A stretch of DNA of 9,140 nucleotides, taken from positions 1-9,140 of the forward strand of contig PXAW01000004.1 in assembly GCA_003567055.1 (NCBI GenBank), written 5' to 3'. This document shows positions 1 through 5,647 of the stretch, one piece after another. The DNA comes from Hyphomicrobiales bacterium (GTDB lineage: Bacteria > Pseudomonadota > Alphaproteobacteria > Rhizobiales > Beijerinckiaceae). The position numbers and the translations under genes were made by a program. Under the pieces are notes generated by a model, which had not been told where the DNA came from, searched no databases, and saw only the letters and a list, made by a program, of their open reading frames with translations. How positions within the stretch are numbered: the first letter of the stretch is position 1; the number at the start of each line of letters is the position of its first letter.

Positions 1-29
1 AACGGAGCGTCAGCAAAAACAATGGACAC

Positions 30-66
30 AAAAAAAACGACAAAAAGCGGCCAGCTCTCTGTCGTT
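30..66 (-). terminator. intrinsic terminator of the candidate small RNA
   Basis: On the minus strand the arms AACGACAGAGAGC (plus 54-66) and GCTTTTTGTCGTT (plus 36-48) form a continuous 13-bp RNA stem, two of the pairs being G-U. The loop is five bases, TGGCC. A run of T continues directly from the stem, eight in total with two inside it. The T-run lies only on the minus-strand side, so it stops leftward transcription. Confidence 0.75.
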
Positions 67-247
67 ATAACAATGCGTACCTCCCATGCTACGCCTTGAC
101 GCTTGCTCGAATCGAGCAGCGAGAAAGCCGGCATTGGGCTGTATAGAACCCGACGGACAAGCATGTGAGGCCCGAAAATTCAGGCTGCTGTCGTCAGGTG
201 AGGAGCTGGTACCCCTGCTTGCAAGATTTGAATGTATGTAAACTACT
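30..247 (-). ncRNA. candidate small regulatory RNA (about 220 nt), unrecognised family
   Basis: A transcription unit without a convincing protein. It starts about 7 nt downstream of a near-consensus promoter (254-283) and ends at a strong intrinsic terminator (30-66). Read on the minus strand, the predicted RNA has several local hairpins. One is GCUGCUC / GAGC-A-AGC at plus 101-120, with one bulged A. Another is GCGUA / UACGC at 75-79 and 90-94, with a 10-nt loop that shows GGGAGG. The third is the terminator stem. A stretch near the 5' end reads AGCUCCUCACC (plus 197-207), which could pair with ribosome binding sites. A tiny ORF of 25 codons starts near position 87 and runs through the terminator, so it is unlikely to be a real peptide gene. 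I do not recognise a known RNA family such as 6S, SRP RNA or tmRNA. A leader RNA for a gene left of the window is less likely because of the terminator. Confidence 0.5.
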
Positions 248-253
248 GGCAAG

Positions 254-283
254 ACTATAGCAAAAATACGCGAAAGATGTCAA
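254..283 (-). promoter_or_regulatory. near-consensus sigma-70 promoter reading leftward
   Basis: On the minus strand TTGACA (plus 278-283, perfect -35) is followed after 18 nt by TATAGT (plus 254-259, 5 of 6 to the -10 consensus). An A at about 247 is the expected start of transcription. No start codon with a ribosome binding site and a sizeable ORF follows, which is why the product is called a small RNA. Confidence 0.6.
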
Positions 284-291
284 CGAATTTT

Positions 292-333
292 TTGGGATGG
301 ACCCGTTTCACACAAGATCAAGGCCCATCCCAA
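292..333. repeat. 12-bp inverted repeat between the small ORF and the small RNA promoter
   Basis: TTGGGATGGACC (292-303) and GGCCCATCCCAA (322-333) are inverted copies with one mismatch and an 18-nt spacer. In RNA from the minus strand the mismatch becomes a G-U pair, so a leftward transcript could fold into an unbroken stem. No T-run follows on the minus strand (A residues do), so it is not a standard intrinsic terminator. It may be a 3' stabilising hairpin of the small ORF's message or a binding site next to the -35 box at 278-283. Confidence 0.5.
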
Positions 334-367
334 CGTGTAGCTTGTTACGCTTGGTGGCGTTCGAGAC

Positions 368-610
368 TCATTCCTGCTGGCCGAAATTGCCGAAGACCTG
401 CGTGTAAACAAGCTCGGTCATTGCAGCGACAGTGCGCTCGCGCGTTTCTGGAGCATAGGGTGCGACCAGGCCGGGTCCGGTGGCGCCGCCCGCTCCGGAG
501 CCCGACGGGGCCTGCACCGGAGGCTGCACCGGCAACGGCGCCTTCAACGCCACTGTTTGCGGCTGCGACGTTGAACCAGAAGACGGGGAAAACGGACCGA
601 TACTCACCAT
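368..610 (-). CDS. small Pro/Gly/Ala-rich hypothetical protein, 80 aa
   Basis: I do not recognise the family. The ATG at 610 is preceded by GGAG with 8 nt spacing, a good ribosome binding site; a TTG two codons upstream is a weaker alternative. The first 50 residues are low-complexity and rich in Pro, Gly, Ser, Ala and Gln, and look disordered. The last 25 residues (from about PETRERTVAAMTEL to FGNFGQQE) look like an amphipathic helix. There is no signal peptide, membrane segment or cysteine. An AT-rich stretch with a plausible promoter lies upstream (676-704). Plus-strand ORFs over the same bases have poor codon choice and no ribosome binding site. It could be a real small protein or a chance ORF. 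Confidence 0.5.
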   Translation of the reverse strand: MVSIGPFSPSSGSTSQPQTVALKAPLPVQPPVQAPSGSGAGGATGPGLVAPYAPETRERTVAAMTELVYTQVFGNFGQQE

Positions 611-659
611 GATCAAAACTCCAGAAAATACATCAGACCCAAGGGCACGCTATGGCCGT

Positions 660-750
660 GCGTAACAATGCATTAACCATATTAATATAAATTTATAATA
701 TCAAGTATGATTTCAAATTATCATAAAAAAAATATATATATAATCTCTGA
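660..750. other. AT-rich intergenic island with palindromes
   Basis: About 90 bases are almost pure A/T in an otherwise GC-rich window. They include a perfect 12-bp palindrome TATAAATTTATA (686-697), an ATGAT / ATCAT dyad (707-711 and 720-724), TATAAT boxes on the plus strand at 694-699 and 739-744, and an alternating TA run (732-742). It lies between the divergent small ORF (minus) and the XRE regulator (plus), so it probably holds the promoters of both. No clear -35 box accompanies the plus-strand TATAAT boxes. It also marks the change in base composition between the left segment and the operon region. Confidence 0.6.
676..704 (-). promoter_or_regulatory. possible promoter of the small ORF at 368-610
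   Basis: On the minus strand TTGATA (plus 699-704, 5 of 6 to the -35 consensus) is followed after exactly 17 nt by TATGGT (plus 676-681, 4 of 6 to the -10). That gives a leader of about 60 nt before the ATG at 610. AT-rich DNA yields such matches easily by chance, so support is moderate. Confidence 0.35.
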
Positions 751-846
751 TTCCATTGCCTCGCCCCAGCCGATCACATAGCCTGTGGCCAGGGGCGTAC
801 GGCATCCCGTTTTGACTTCGCCAGCGGCGCTCTCTATTGAAAACCC

Positions 847-1755
847 ATGCATGAATCGTCCGCCCCGATCCGTTTCAGTGAGATCGGCGAGAGGCTCAGG
901 GCCTTTCGCATGGGGCGCGGGCTTGCGCCGGAGGATCTCGCGGGGCGGCTCGGAATCTCGCGCGCGGCGCTCTACCGGGCCGAGAAGGGGCAAATTCCAA
1001 AAATTGAGACGCTGACCCGGATCTCCGACGTGCTCGGCGTCTCGCTGCCCACCCTGCTCGGGGTCGGGATCGAATATGTCGATACGGCCATCGCCTTCTT
1101 CGAACGCATGCGCCAGCTGGAAGAAACCAGCCATCAGATCGTCGGCCTGTTCGGCCCGATCTCCTATCTGCTCACATCGGATACTTATGACGCCACCCTG
1201 CGCGAGGTGCTGATCGAGGGCATCACCGAGACCGGGACAGGGCGCGCGCAGGCCCTGCAATCGGTGGAGACGCTGATGGGCGTGCTCGCGGCGCGCAAGG
1301 CGGAGTATCGGCGCAAGCGCCCGCTGATCGCCAGCCTCGTCTCCTCCGCCGATCTCGAACGCTTCCTGCTGCACGGCCTCGTCGGGCGCCACGATCTGCT
1401 GCCCGAGACCATCGCCCGCCGCCGCCGCGAGGCGCTCACGGAGACCCGCGCCATCCGCGACCTCCTGCGCGATCCGCCGATCGGCGTCCAGGTGGGAATC
1501 GTGCGCGAGACCATCCCCGCGACGAGCTTCCAGATCTTCCGCCAGCCCGATCGCGCCGTGCTGGCAATCAGCCCATTCCGTCTGGGCGAACAGCCCAATG
1601 TGCGCGTCGGCGCGGCATTGATCACCTCCGCACCCGAGGCGCTGGAACTGCATGAATCCATCGCGCAACAGCTTTGGCAGCGCGCCTTTCGCGGCTCCGA
1701 GGGCGCCGATTACCTCGATGATCTGATCCGCCGCTACGGCATCGGCGCGTCATGA
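847..1755 (+). CDS. XRE-family helix-turn-helix transcriptional regulator
   Basis: A cytoplasmic DNA-binding regulator of 302 aa. Residues about 11-70 form a Cro/C1-type helix-turn-helix: IGERLRAFRMGRGL, then LAGRLGISRAALYRAEKG with the recognition helix near 37-47, then IETLTRISDVLGVSLPTLL. The remaining 230 residues are a helical linker followed by an alpha/beta part (about 210-300). That part contains an AVLAISPFRLGEQPNVRVG stretch and an ending of the ALELHESIAQQLWQRAF type, consistent with a ligand-sensing domain. I cannot name this domain from sequence alone. An in-frame stop at 838-840 makes ATG 847 the first possible start, although its ribosome binding site is weak. The gene ends 128 nt before dctP in the same direction and very likely controls the transport and catabolic operon. 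The ligand is unknown; a pyrimidine or N-carbamoyl amino acid is a guess from context. Confidence 0.85.
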   Translation: MHESSAPIRFSEIGERLRAFRMGRGLAPEDLAGRLGISRAALYRAEKGQIPKIETLTRISDVLGVSLPTLLGVGIEYVDTAIAFFERMRQLEETSHQIVGLFGPISYLLTSDTYDATLREVLIEGITETGTGRAQALQSVETLMGVLAARKAEYRRKRPLIASLVSSADLERFLLHGLVGRHDLLPETIARRRREALTETRAIRDLLRDPPIGVQVGIVRETIPATSFQIFRQPDRAVLAISPFRLGEQPNVRVGAALITSAPEALELHESIAQQLWQRAFRGSEGADYLDDLIRRYGIGAS

Positions 1756-1789
1756 CTTGCCCAAACATGCGGCAGCGAATGCCTGCTCC

Positions 1790-1811
1790 ATGGTCTCAAA
1801 AATGAGATCAT
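1790..1811. promoter_or_regulatory. candidate operator upstream of dctP
   Basis: ATGGTCTCA (1790-1798), four A residues, then TGAGATCAT (1803-1811): a nearly perfect dyad with 9-bp arms and one mismatch. It lies directly upstream of the TTGACA box at 1815. Its place between the XRE gene and the operon it probably controls makes it the best operator candidate. With no T-run after the second arm it does not look like a terminator for the regulator gene. Confidence 0.45.
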
Positions 1812-1814
1812 CGC

Positions 1815-1855
1815 TTGACACACCCCCGACCGCGCGGCTTCATGGCGTTACGTAA
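1815..1855 (+). promoter_or_regulatory. possible dctP operon promoter with an 8-bp palindrome
   Basis: TTGACA at 1815-1820 matches the -35 consensus fully. With 17 nt spacing the -10 would be CTTCAT (1838-1843), a poor match, which suggests activator dependence or another sigma factor. The palindrome TTACGTAA (1848-1855) would sit at the expected transcription start, a good place for a repressor. The leader to ATG 1883 is about 30-35 nt. Confidence 0.4.
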
Positions 1856-1882
1856 GCAACAAGCATGCGAGGGGATCACACC

Positions 1883-2902
1883 ATGAAGACGCTTTCAAAG
1901 ACCGCCGTCAGTGCACTGGCGCTGACCATGACGCTCGGCTTCGTCGGCGGCGCGGCGAGCCAGGAATTCTCGGCCCGGATCGGCCATCTCGAGCGCGCCG
2001 AACAGGCCCGTCACCAGGGCCTCGAAATGGTCGCGGAGCTCGTGCGCGAGCGCACCGACGGCAATGTCGTGTTCGAACTGTTTCCCGCCGGCCAGCTCGG
2101 CCAGGCGCGCGAGATGAACGAGGGCGTGCAGCTCGGCGTGATCGAGGGCACCGTCTCGCCGGCGGCCTTCCTGTCGGGCTTCAACCCGGCCGTGTCGATC
2201 CTCGACGTGCCCTTCATCTACCCCGCCGATCGCGAAGCCGCCAACGCGCTGCGCACCGGCGCCTTCGGTGAGGCCGTTCTCGCCAGCTTCGACGAGATCG
2301 GCGTCAACGCCATCGCCATCTGGCCGAACGGGCGCAAGAGCTTCACCTCGAACAAGCCGCTCGATTCCGTCGAGGATTTCGTCGGACAGCATTTCCGCGT
2401 GATGGATTCGCGCGTGCTGATCTCGCAGTTCGAGGCGGTCGGCGCCTCCGCCATCGCCCTGCCCTTCGGCGAGCTCTACACCGCGCTGCAGACCGGCGTC
2501 GTGGATGGCCAGGAAAACGCCCTCGATACGATTTCCTCGATGCGCTACGACGAGGTCCAGACCAACCTGCTGGTCTCCGAGCACGGCGCCAACGAAGACA
2601 TCGTGATGTTCAACCCCGATTGGTGGAACTCCCTTCCGGCAGAATACCAGACCATCATCGTCGAAGCCTTCGACGAGGTGCGGCCCAAAGTCGAGGAGAT
2701 CAAGGAAGCCTCGCAGGCCGCTTCGCGTGAGCGCCTCGAGGGAGCCGGCATGAACATCCGCGACATCACCGATGAAGAGCGCGACATGCTGCGCGAGATG
2801 ATGTACCCGCAGGCCCGCGACACCTATGTCGCGCAGACCGGCGCGGTGGCCAATGCCATCGTCGAGGTCTACGAGGCGGAATACGCGCGCATCGTCGAGT
2901 GA
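1883..2902 (+). CDS. dctP: TRAP transporter substrate-binding protein, DctP family
   Basis: The periplasmic solute receptor of a TRAP transporter, 339 aa, normal for the family. ATG 1883 is chosen because GAGGGG lies 8 nt upstream; an in-frame ATG at 1865 would place this ribosome binding site inside the gene. A Sec signal peptide is clear: MKTLSK, a hydrophobic core, and probable cleavage after GGAAS near residue 26. The mature part shows the DctP signature: NGRKSFTSNKPL (149-160), then FRVMDSR with the conserved carboxylate-binding Arg at about 172, then LPFGELYTALQTGVVDGQEN (193-211). This Arg normally forms a salt bridge with an organic acid, so the ligand is probably a carboxylate. Orotate, dihydroorotate or an N-carbamoyl amino acid would fit the downstream genes, but the sequence does not fix the ligand. 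Confidence 0.95.
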   Translation: MKTLSKTAVSALALTMTLGFVGGAASQEFSARIGHLERAEQARHQGLEMVAELVRERTDGNVVFELFPAGQLGQAREMNEGVQLGVIEGTVSPAAFLSGFNPAVSILDVPFIYPADREAANALRTGAFGEAVLASFDEIGVNAIAIWPNGRKSFTSNKPLDSVEDFVGQHFRVMDSRVLISQFEAVGASAIALPFGELYTALQTGVVDGQENALDTISSMRYDEVQTNLLVSEHGANEDIVMFNPDWWNSLPAEYQTIIVEAFDEVRPKVEEIKEASQAASRERLEGAGMNIRDITDEERDMLREMMYPQARDTYVAQTGAVANAIVEVYEAEYARIVE

Positions 2903-2914
2903 TCGCATGATCCG

Positions 2915-2957
2915 GCCCGGATGGCGTCGTCATCGGCGCCCTCCGGGCTTTTTCTTT
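2915..2957 (+). terminator. intrinsic terminator/attenuator hairpin between dctP and dctQ
   Basis: GCCCGGATGGCG (2915-2926) pairs with CGCCCTCCGGGC (2937-2948), a 12-bp stem with one mismatch and a 10-nt loop. TTTTTCTTT follows at 2949-2957. It begins 12 nt after the dctP stop and ends just before dctQ. Such a hairpin should end part of the transcripts or protect the dctP message from 3' decay, giving more binding protein than membrane subunits. Confidence 0.8.
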
Positions 2958-2976
2958 CCCGGCGGTGGAGGGTTTC

Positions 2977-3498
2977 GTGTCGGTTGCGCTGAAGGCTCTG
3001 GAAAAGCTGGAATTCTTCCTGATCGCCACATTGATGCTGTGCATGGTGGCGCTCTATGCCACCGGCATCGCCGTGCGCGAACTCGCCCCCGCCTGGTCGC
3101 GCAATGTCGCCTTTGTCGATGAGGCGACGCGCTACCTGATGGTCTGGATGGTGTTTCTCGCGCTCGGCCTCGCCCTGGCGCGCGGGCGACAAATCGCCAT
3201 GAGCGTCTTCCGCGACCGGCTCGGCGATCAGCTCGGGCGCGCCCTGCGCAAGCTGATCGATCTCGTCGGCCTCGGTTTCTGCCTCTACATCGCCTGGATC
3301 GGCCTCGACATCGCCCAGCGCGTCGCCGGGACCGGGCAGCGCAGCCCCACGCTCGGCATCTCCGCCGGTATTCTCTATGCCAGCCTGCCCGCCGGTTTCG
3401 CGCTGCTCGCGCTGCGCTACGGCCTGAGCCTGTTCGGCCTGATCGATCGCTGGAATGCGCGCGACGCGGAAGCGGCCGTGACTTCGGAAGGGCACTGA
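2977..3498 (+). CDS. dctQ: TRAP transporter small permease subunit, DctQ family
   Basis: The small integral membrane subunit of the TRAP transporter, 173 aa. Four membrane segments can be seen, at about 12-34, 50-68, 93-112 and 128-152. The DctQ hallmark, an acidic residue just before the second segment followed by an aromatic/hydrophobic stretch, is present as DEATRYLMVWMVF (48-60). The GTG at 2977 is preferred since GGAGGG lies just upstream (2967-2972). The in-frame GTG at 2965 has no ribosome binding site and would overlap it. The gene is separated from dctP by the hairpin at 2915-2957 and from dctM by one base. DctQ partners DctM in the inner membrane. Confidence 0.9.
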   Translation: MSVALKALEKLEFFLIATLMLCMVALYATGIAVRELAPAWSRNVAFVDEATRYLMVWMVFLALGLALARGRQIAMSVFRDRLGDQLGRALRKLIDLVGLGFCLYIAWIGLDIAQRVAGTGQRSPTLGISAGILYASLPAGFALLALRYGLSLFGLIDRWNARDAEAAVTSEGH

Positions 3499-3499
3499 C

Positions 3500-4783
3500 A
3501 TGGGTGTCGCCCTCATCTCCGTCTTCGCGCTGGTGCTGCTGTTTCTCGGTTTCGAGATGCTGCTGGTGCTCGGCCTGCCCGGTCTTCTGATCAAGGAGAC
3601 CTATTTCGCGCGCCTGCCCGACATCGCCATCGGCCAGCGCATTCTGGGCGGGGTGAACCATTCCACCCTGCTCGCCATTCCCTTCTTTCTCTTCGCCGCC
3701 GAGATCATGGCGCGTGGCCATATCGCGCGCCATCTGACGACGATGGTGAAGGGTTTTCTCGGGCATCGCCCCGGCGGGATGGGCTATTCCACCATTGCCG
3801 GCTCCGCCGCCTTCGGCTCGGTCTCGGGCTCTGCGCCCGCCACCGTCGCGGCGATGGGGCGGATCATGTATCCGGAGCTGCGCAAGGCGGGTTACGGCGA
3901 GAAGATCTCGCTCGGGCTGATCGTCTCCTCGGCGGAATCGGCACTGCTGATCCCGCCCTCGATCACGCTGATCATCTATGGCTGGCTCACCGGCACCTCG
4001 ATCACGGGGCTCTTCGCCGGCGGGCTGGTGATCGGGATATTCCTTTCGCTGGCCTTCGCCGCCTATGTCATGGTCGAGGGCAAGCTCTCCGGGCGCACGG
4101 GCAGCGCGCCGATGCCCTGGGCGGACCGGATGCGCGCCGTCAGGGCGGCGGTCTGGGCGCTCGGCCTGCCGGTGATCATCCTCGGCGGCATCTATTCGGG
4201 CACCTTCACGCCGACGGAAGCCGCCGCCGTGAGCGTGATCTACGCCATTCTCGTGGAATGCCTCGTCTATCGCGAGATGCGCCTGCGCGACGTCTATACC
4301 ATCGCCGGCCAGGCGGCGATCACCACCTCGGTGATCTTCGTGCTGCTCGCCATGGGGAGCCTCGTCTCATATTTCATCACGCTGGCGCAGGTGCCGGGTC
4401 TGGTGATCACCTTCATGCAGACCATCGAGGCGAACTGGATCGTCTTTCTGATCGTCGTGAACGTGGTCTTCCTGATCGCGGGCATGTTCATCGATCCCAA
4501 TTCCGCGCTGCTGGTGCTCGTCCCCGCCTTCTATCCGGTGGCCCTGGCCTTCGGGATCGACCCGGTGCATTTCGGCCTGATCGTCTGCCTGAACATCTGC
4601 ATCGGGATGATCACGCCGCCCTTCGGCCTCGACATCTTCGTCGCCTCATCGACCCTGAACAAACCGGTTTCCGCCGTGATCGCAGGGGTGTGGCCCTTCG
4701 TCGGGATCAATATCGGCACGCTCATCGTCGTCACCTACGTGCCCGATCTCTCGACCTTCCTGCCGCGCCTGCTGCTCGGATAA
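3500..4783 (+). CDS. dctM: TRAP transporter large permease subunit, DctM family
   Basis: The large membrane subunit that carries the ion-coupled transport path, 427 aa, full length for the family, with many hydrophobic segments throughout. Family-typical stretches are HSTLLAIPFFLFAAEIM (54-70), a Gly/Ser/Ala-rich segment at 100-120 (GSAAFGSVSGSAPATV), AESALLIPPS (145-154) and MITPPFGLDIF near 370-380. The two proline-containing stretches, IPPS and TPPFG, correspond to the inverted-repeat hairpins of the transport domain in the IT superfamily. The start follows the dctQ stop by one base, with GGAAGGG (3485-3491) as ribosome binding site. The stop codon overlaps the ribosome binding site of the next gene, which ties transport to the enzymes. 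Confidence 0.95.
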   Translation: MGVALISVFALVLLFLGFEMLLVLGLPGLLIKETYFARLPDIAIGQRILGGVNHSTLLAIPFFLFAAEIMARGHIARHLTTMVKGFLGHRPGGMGYSTIAGSAAFGSVSGSAPATVAAMGRIMYPELRKAGYGEKISLGLIVSSAESALLIPPSITLIIYGWLTGTSITGLFAGGLVIGIFLSLAFAAYVMVEGKLSGRTGSAPMPWADRMRAVRAAVWALGLPVIILGGIYSGTFTPTEAAAVSVIYAILVECLVYREMRLRDVYTIAGQAAITTSVIFVLLAMGSLVSYFITLAQVPGLVITFMQTIEANWIVFLIVVNVVFLIAGMFIDPNSALLVLVPAFYPVALAFGIDPVHFGLIVCLNICIGMITPPFGLDIFVASSTLNKPVSAVIAGVWPFVGINIGTLIVVTYVPDLSTFLPRLLLG

Positions 4784-4795
4784 GGATCGACAACC

Positions 4796-5647
4796 ATGCA
4801 AGCCGTGCACGCCGTGCCGCCACAGCCGGATTCCCTCCCCGTTCTGGAAGAACGGGCGGAAATCCTGCGCCACGAGGCCGTCAACGGGGAATACCGCCTG
4901 ATGCAGGTCGCTGCCCCCGATCAGGCGCAGCGCGCCCGCGCGGGCCAGTTCTTCCACCTGCTCTGCCCGCAGGACGATGCGCTCAAACCGTTCTTCCGCC
5001 GCCCCATGAGCATCTATGCGATCGACGCGCAAGGCGGGCGGATCTCCTTCCTATACAAGGTCACCGGCACCGGCACCAAGGCGCTCGCGAAGCTCGGAAT
5101 CGGTGAGCGGCTCGACATGCTCGGCCCGCTCGGCATCGGCTTCTCGCTGCCGCCTGACGAAGCGCCCGGGCGCAAGACCCCGATCGTGATTCTGGCGCGC
5201 GGCGTCGGCCTCGCCACCCTCGCCCCGCTGGTCGGCCTCGCCCGCGGCGCGGGCCACGACGTCACCGCGATCCTGAGCGCGCGCAGCCCCGATCTCCTGA
5301 TGTCGGTGGAAGAAACCCGCGCTGCGGGTGCGCAGGCGATCACCATCACGGACAGCCAGGGCAATTCCGATACCGGCCATGTCGCGGCCTTGCTCGACGA
5401 TCTGCACGCGAAGGGCCGCATGGGTGCGCTCTATACCTGCGGCTCGAACCGTCTGCTCAAGCTCGCCCAGGAGCATGCCGCGCGCCATGGATTGTTCGGC
5501 GAAGTCGCCATGGAGCAGCAGATGGCCTGCGGGCTCGGCATGTGTTTCTGCTGCGTGCGCGCCTTCCGCGAGGGGGATGCGACCGTGCATCGGCGGGTCT
5601 GCTGCGAGGGCCCGGTCTTTCCGCTGGAGGAGGCTCTGGGATGGTAG
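4796..5647 (+). CDS. pyrK: dihydroorotate dehydrogenase electron transfer subunit, PyrK-like
   Basis: A cytoplasmic iron-sulfur flavoprotein of the ferredoxin-reductase family, 283 aa, that passes electrons between NAD(H) and the FMN of a class 1B dihydroorotate dehydrogenase. The FAD motif is FFRRPMSIY (66-74). The nucleotide-binding loop reads LARGVGLATLAPL (133-145), where most PyrK proteins have a GGGIG-type loop. Near the C-terminus the 2Fe-2S ligands are Cys245, Cys250, Cys253 and Cys269 in ACGLGMC..C and RVCCEGPVF. Two additional cysteines (252, 270) stand next to ligands. The N-terminal 18 residues are an extension with several prolines. AAGGA (4782-4786) lies 9 nt before the ATG. The gene overlaps pyrD by 7 nt, as expected for two subunits made together. 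Given the transporter and hydrolase next door, a catabolic role is likely, with NADH as possible donor. Confidence 0.88.
   Translation: MQAVHAVPPQPDSLPVLEERAEILRHEAVNGEYRLMQVAAPDQAQRARAGQFFHLLCPQDDALKPFFRRPMSIYAIDAQGGRISFLYKVTGTGTKALAKLGIGERLDMLGPLGIGFSLPPDEAPGRKTPIVILARGVGLATLAPLVGLARGAGHDVTAILSARSPDLLMSVEETRAAGAQAITITDSQGNSDTGHVAALLDDLHAKGRMGALYTCGSNRLLKLAQEHAARHGLFGEVAMEQQMACGLGMCFCCVRAFREGDATVHRRVCCEGPVFPLEEALGW

Noticed and set aside
30..247. tRNA, 6S RNA, SRP RNA or tmRNA
   Set aside because: No cloverleaf, no CCA end or T-loop consensus, and none of the known core motifs of these RNAs could be found.
10..252. Minus-strand ORF of 80 codons over the small RNA region
   Set aside because: Would need a TTG start without a ribosome binding site, upstream of or at the predicted transcript start, and it runs through the intrinsic terminator.
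232..612. Plus-strand ORF of 126 codons in the left segment
   Set aside because: No ribosome binding site, Arg/Pro-rich shadow composition, and it overlaps the better supported minus-strand small ORF.
721..1668. Long antisense ORF of 315 codons opposite the XRE gene
   Set aside because: Composition is typical of a GC-rich frame shadow (His/Arg/Gly/Ala-rich with no domain), it has no ribosome binding site, and the plus-strand gene has a clear helix-turn-helix.
1895..2908. Antisense ORF of 337 codons opposite dctP
   Set aside because: A mirror of the dctP coding frame. dctP itself has a signal peptide and the family signature.
2930..3766. Antisense Arg-rich ORF opposite dctQ/dctM
   Set aside because: Extreme Arg/Ala composition from GC-rich reverse frames; the plus strand encodes clear membrane proteins.
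5542..5640. N-terminal extension of pyrD by 33 codons
   Set aside because: It lies inside pyrK in another frame, is Gly/Arg-rich without family similarity, and ATG 5641 has a strong ribosome binding site.
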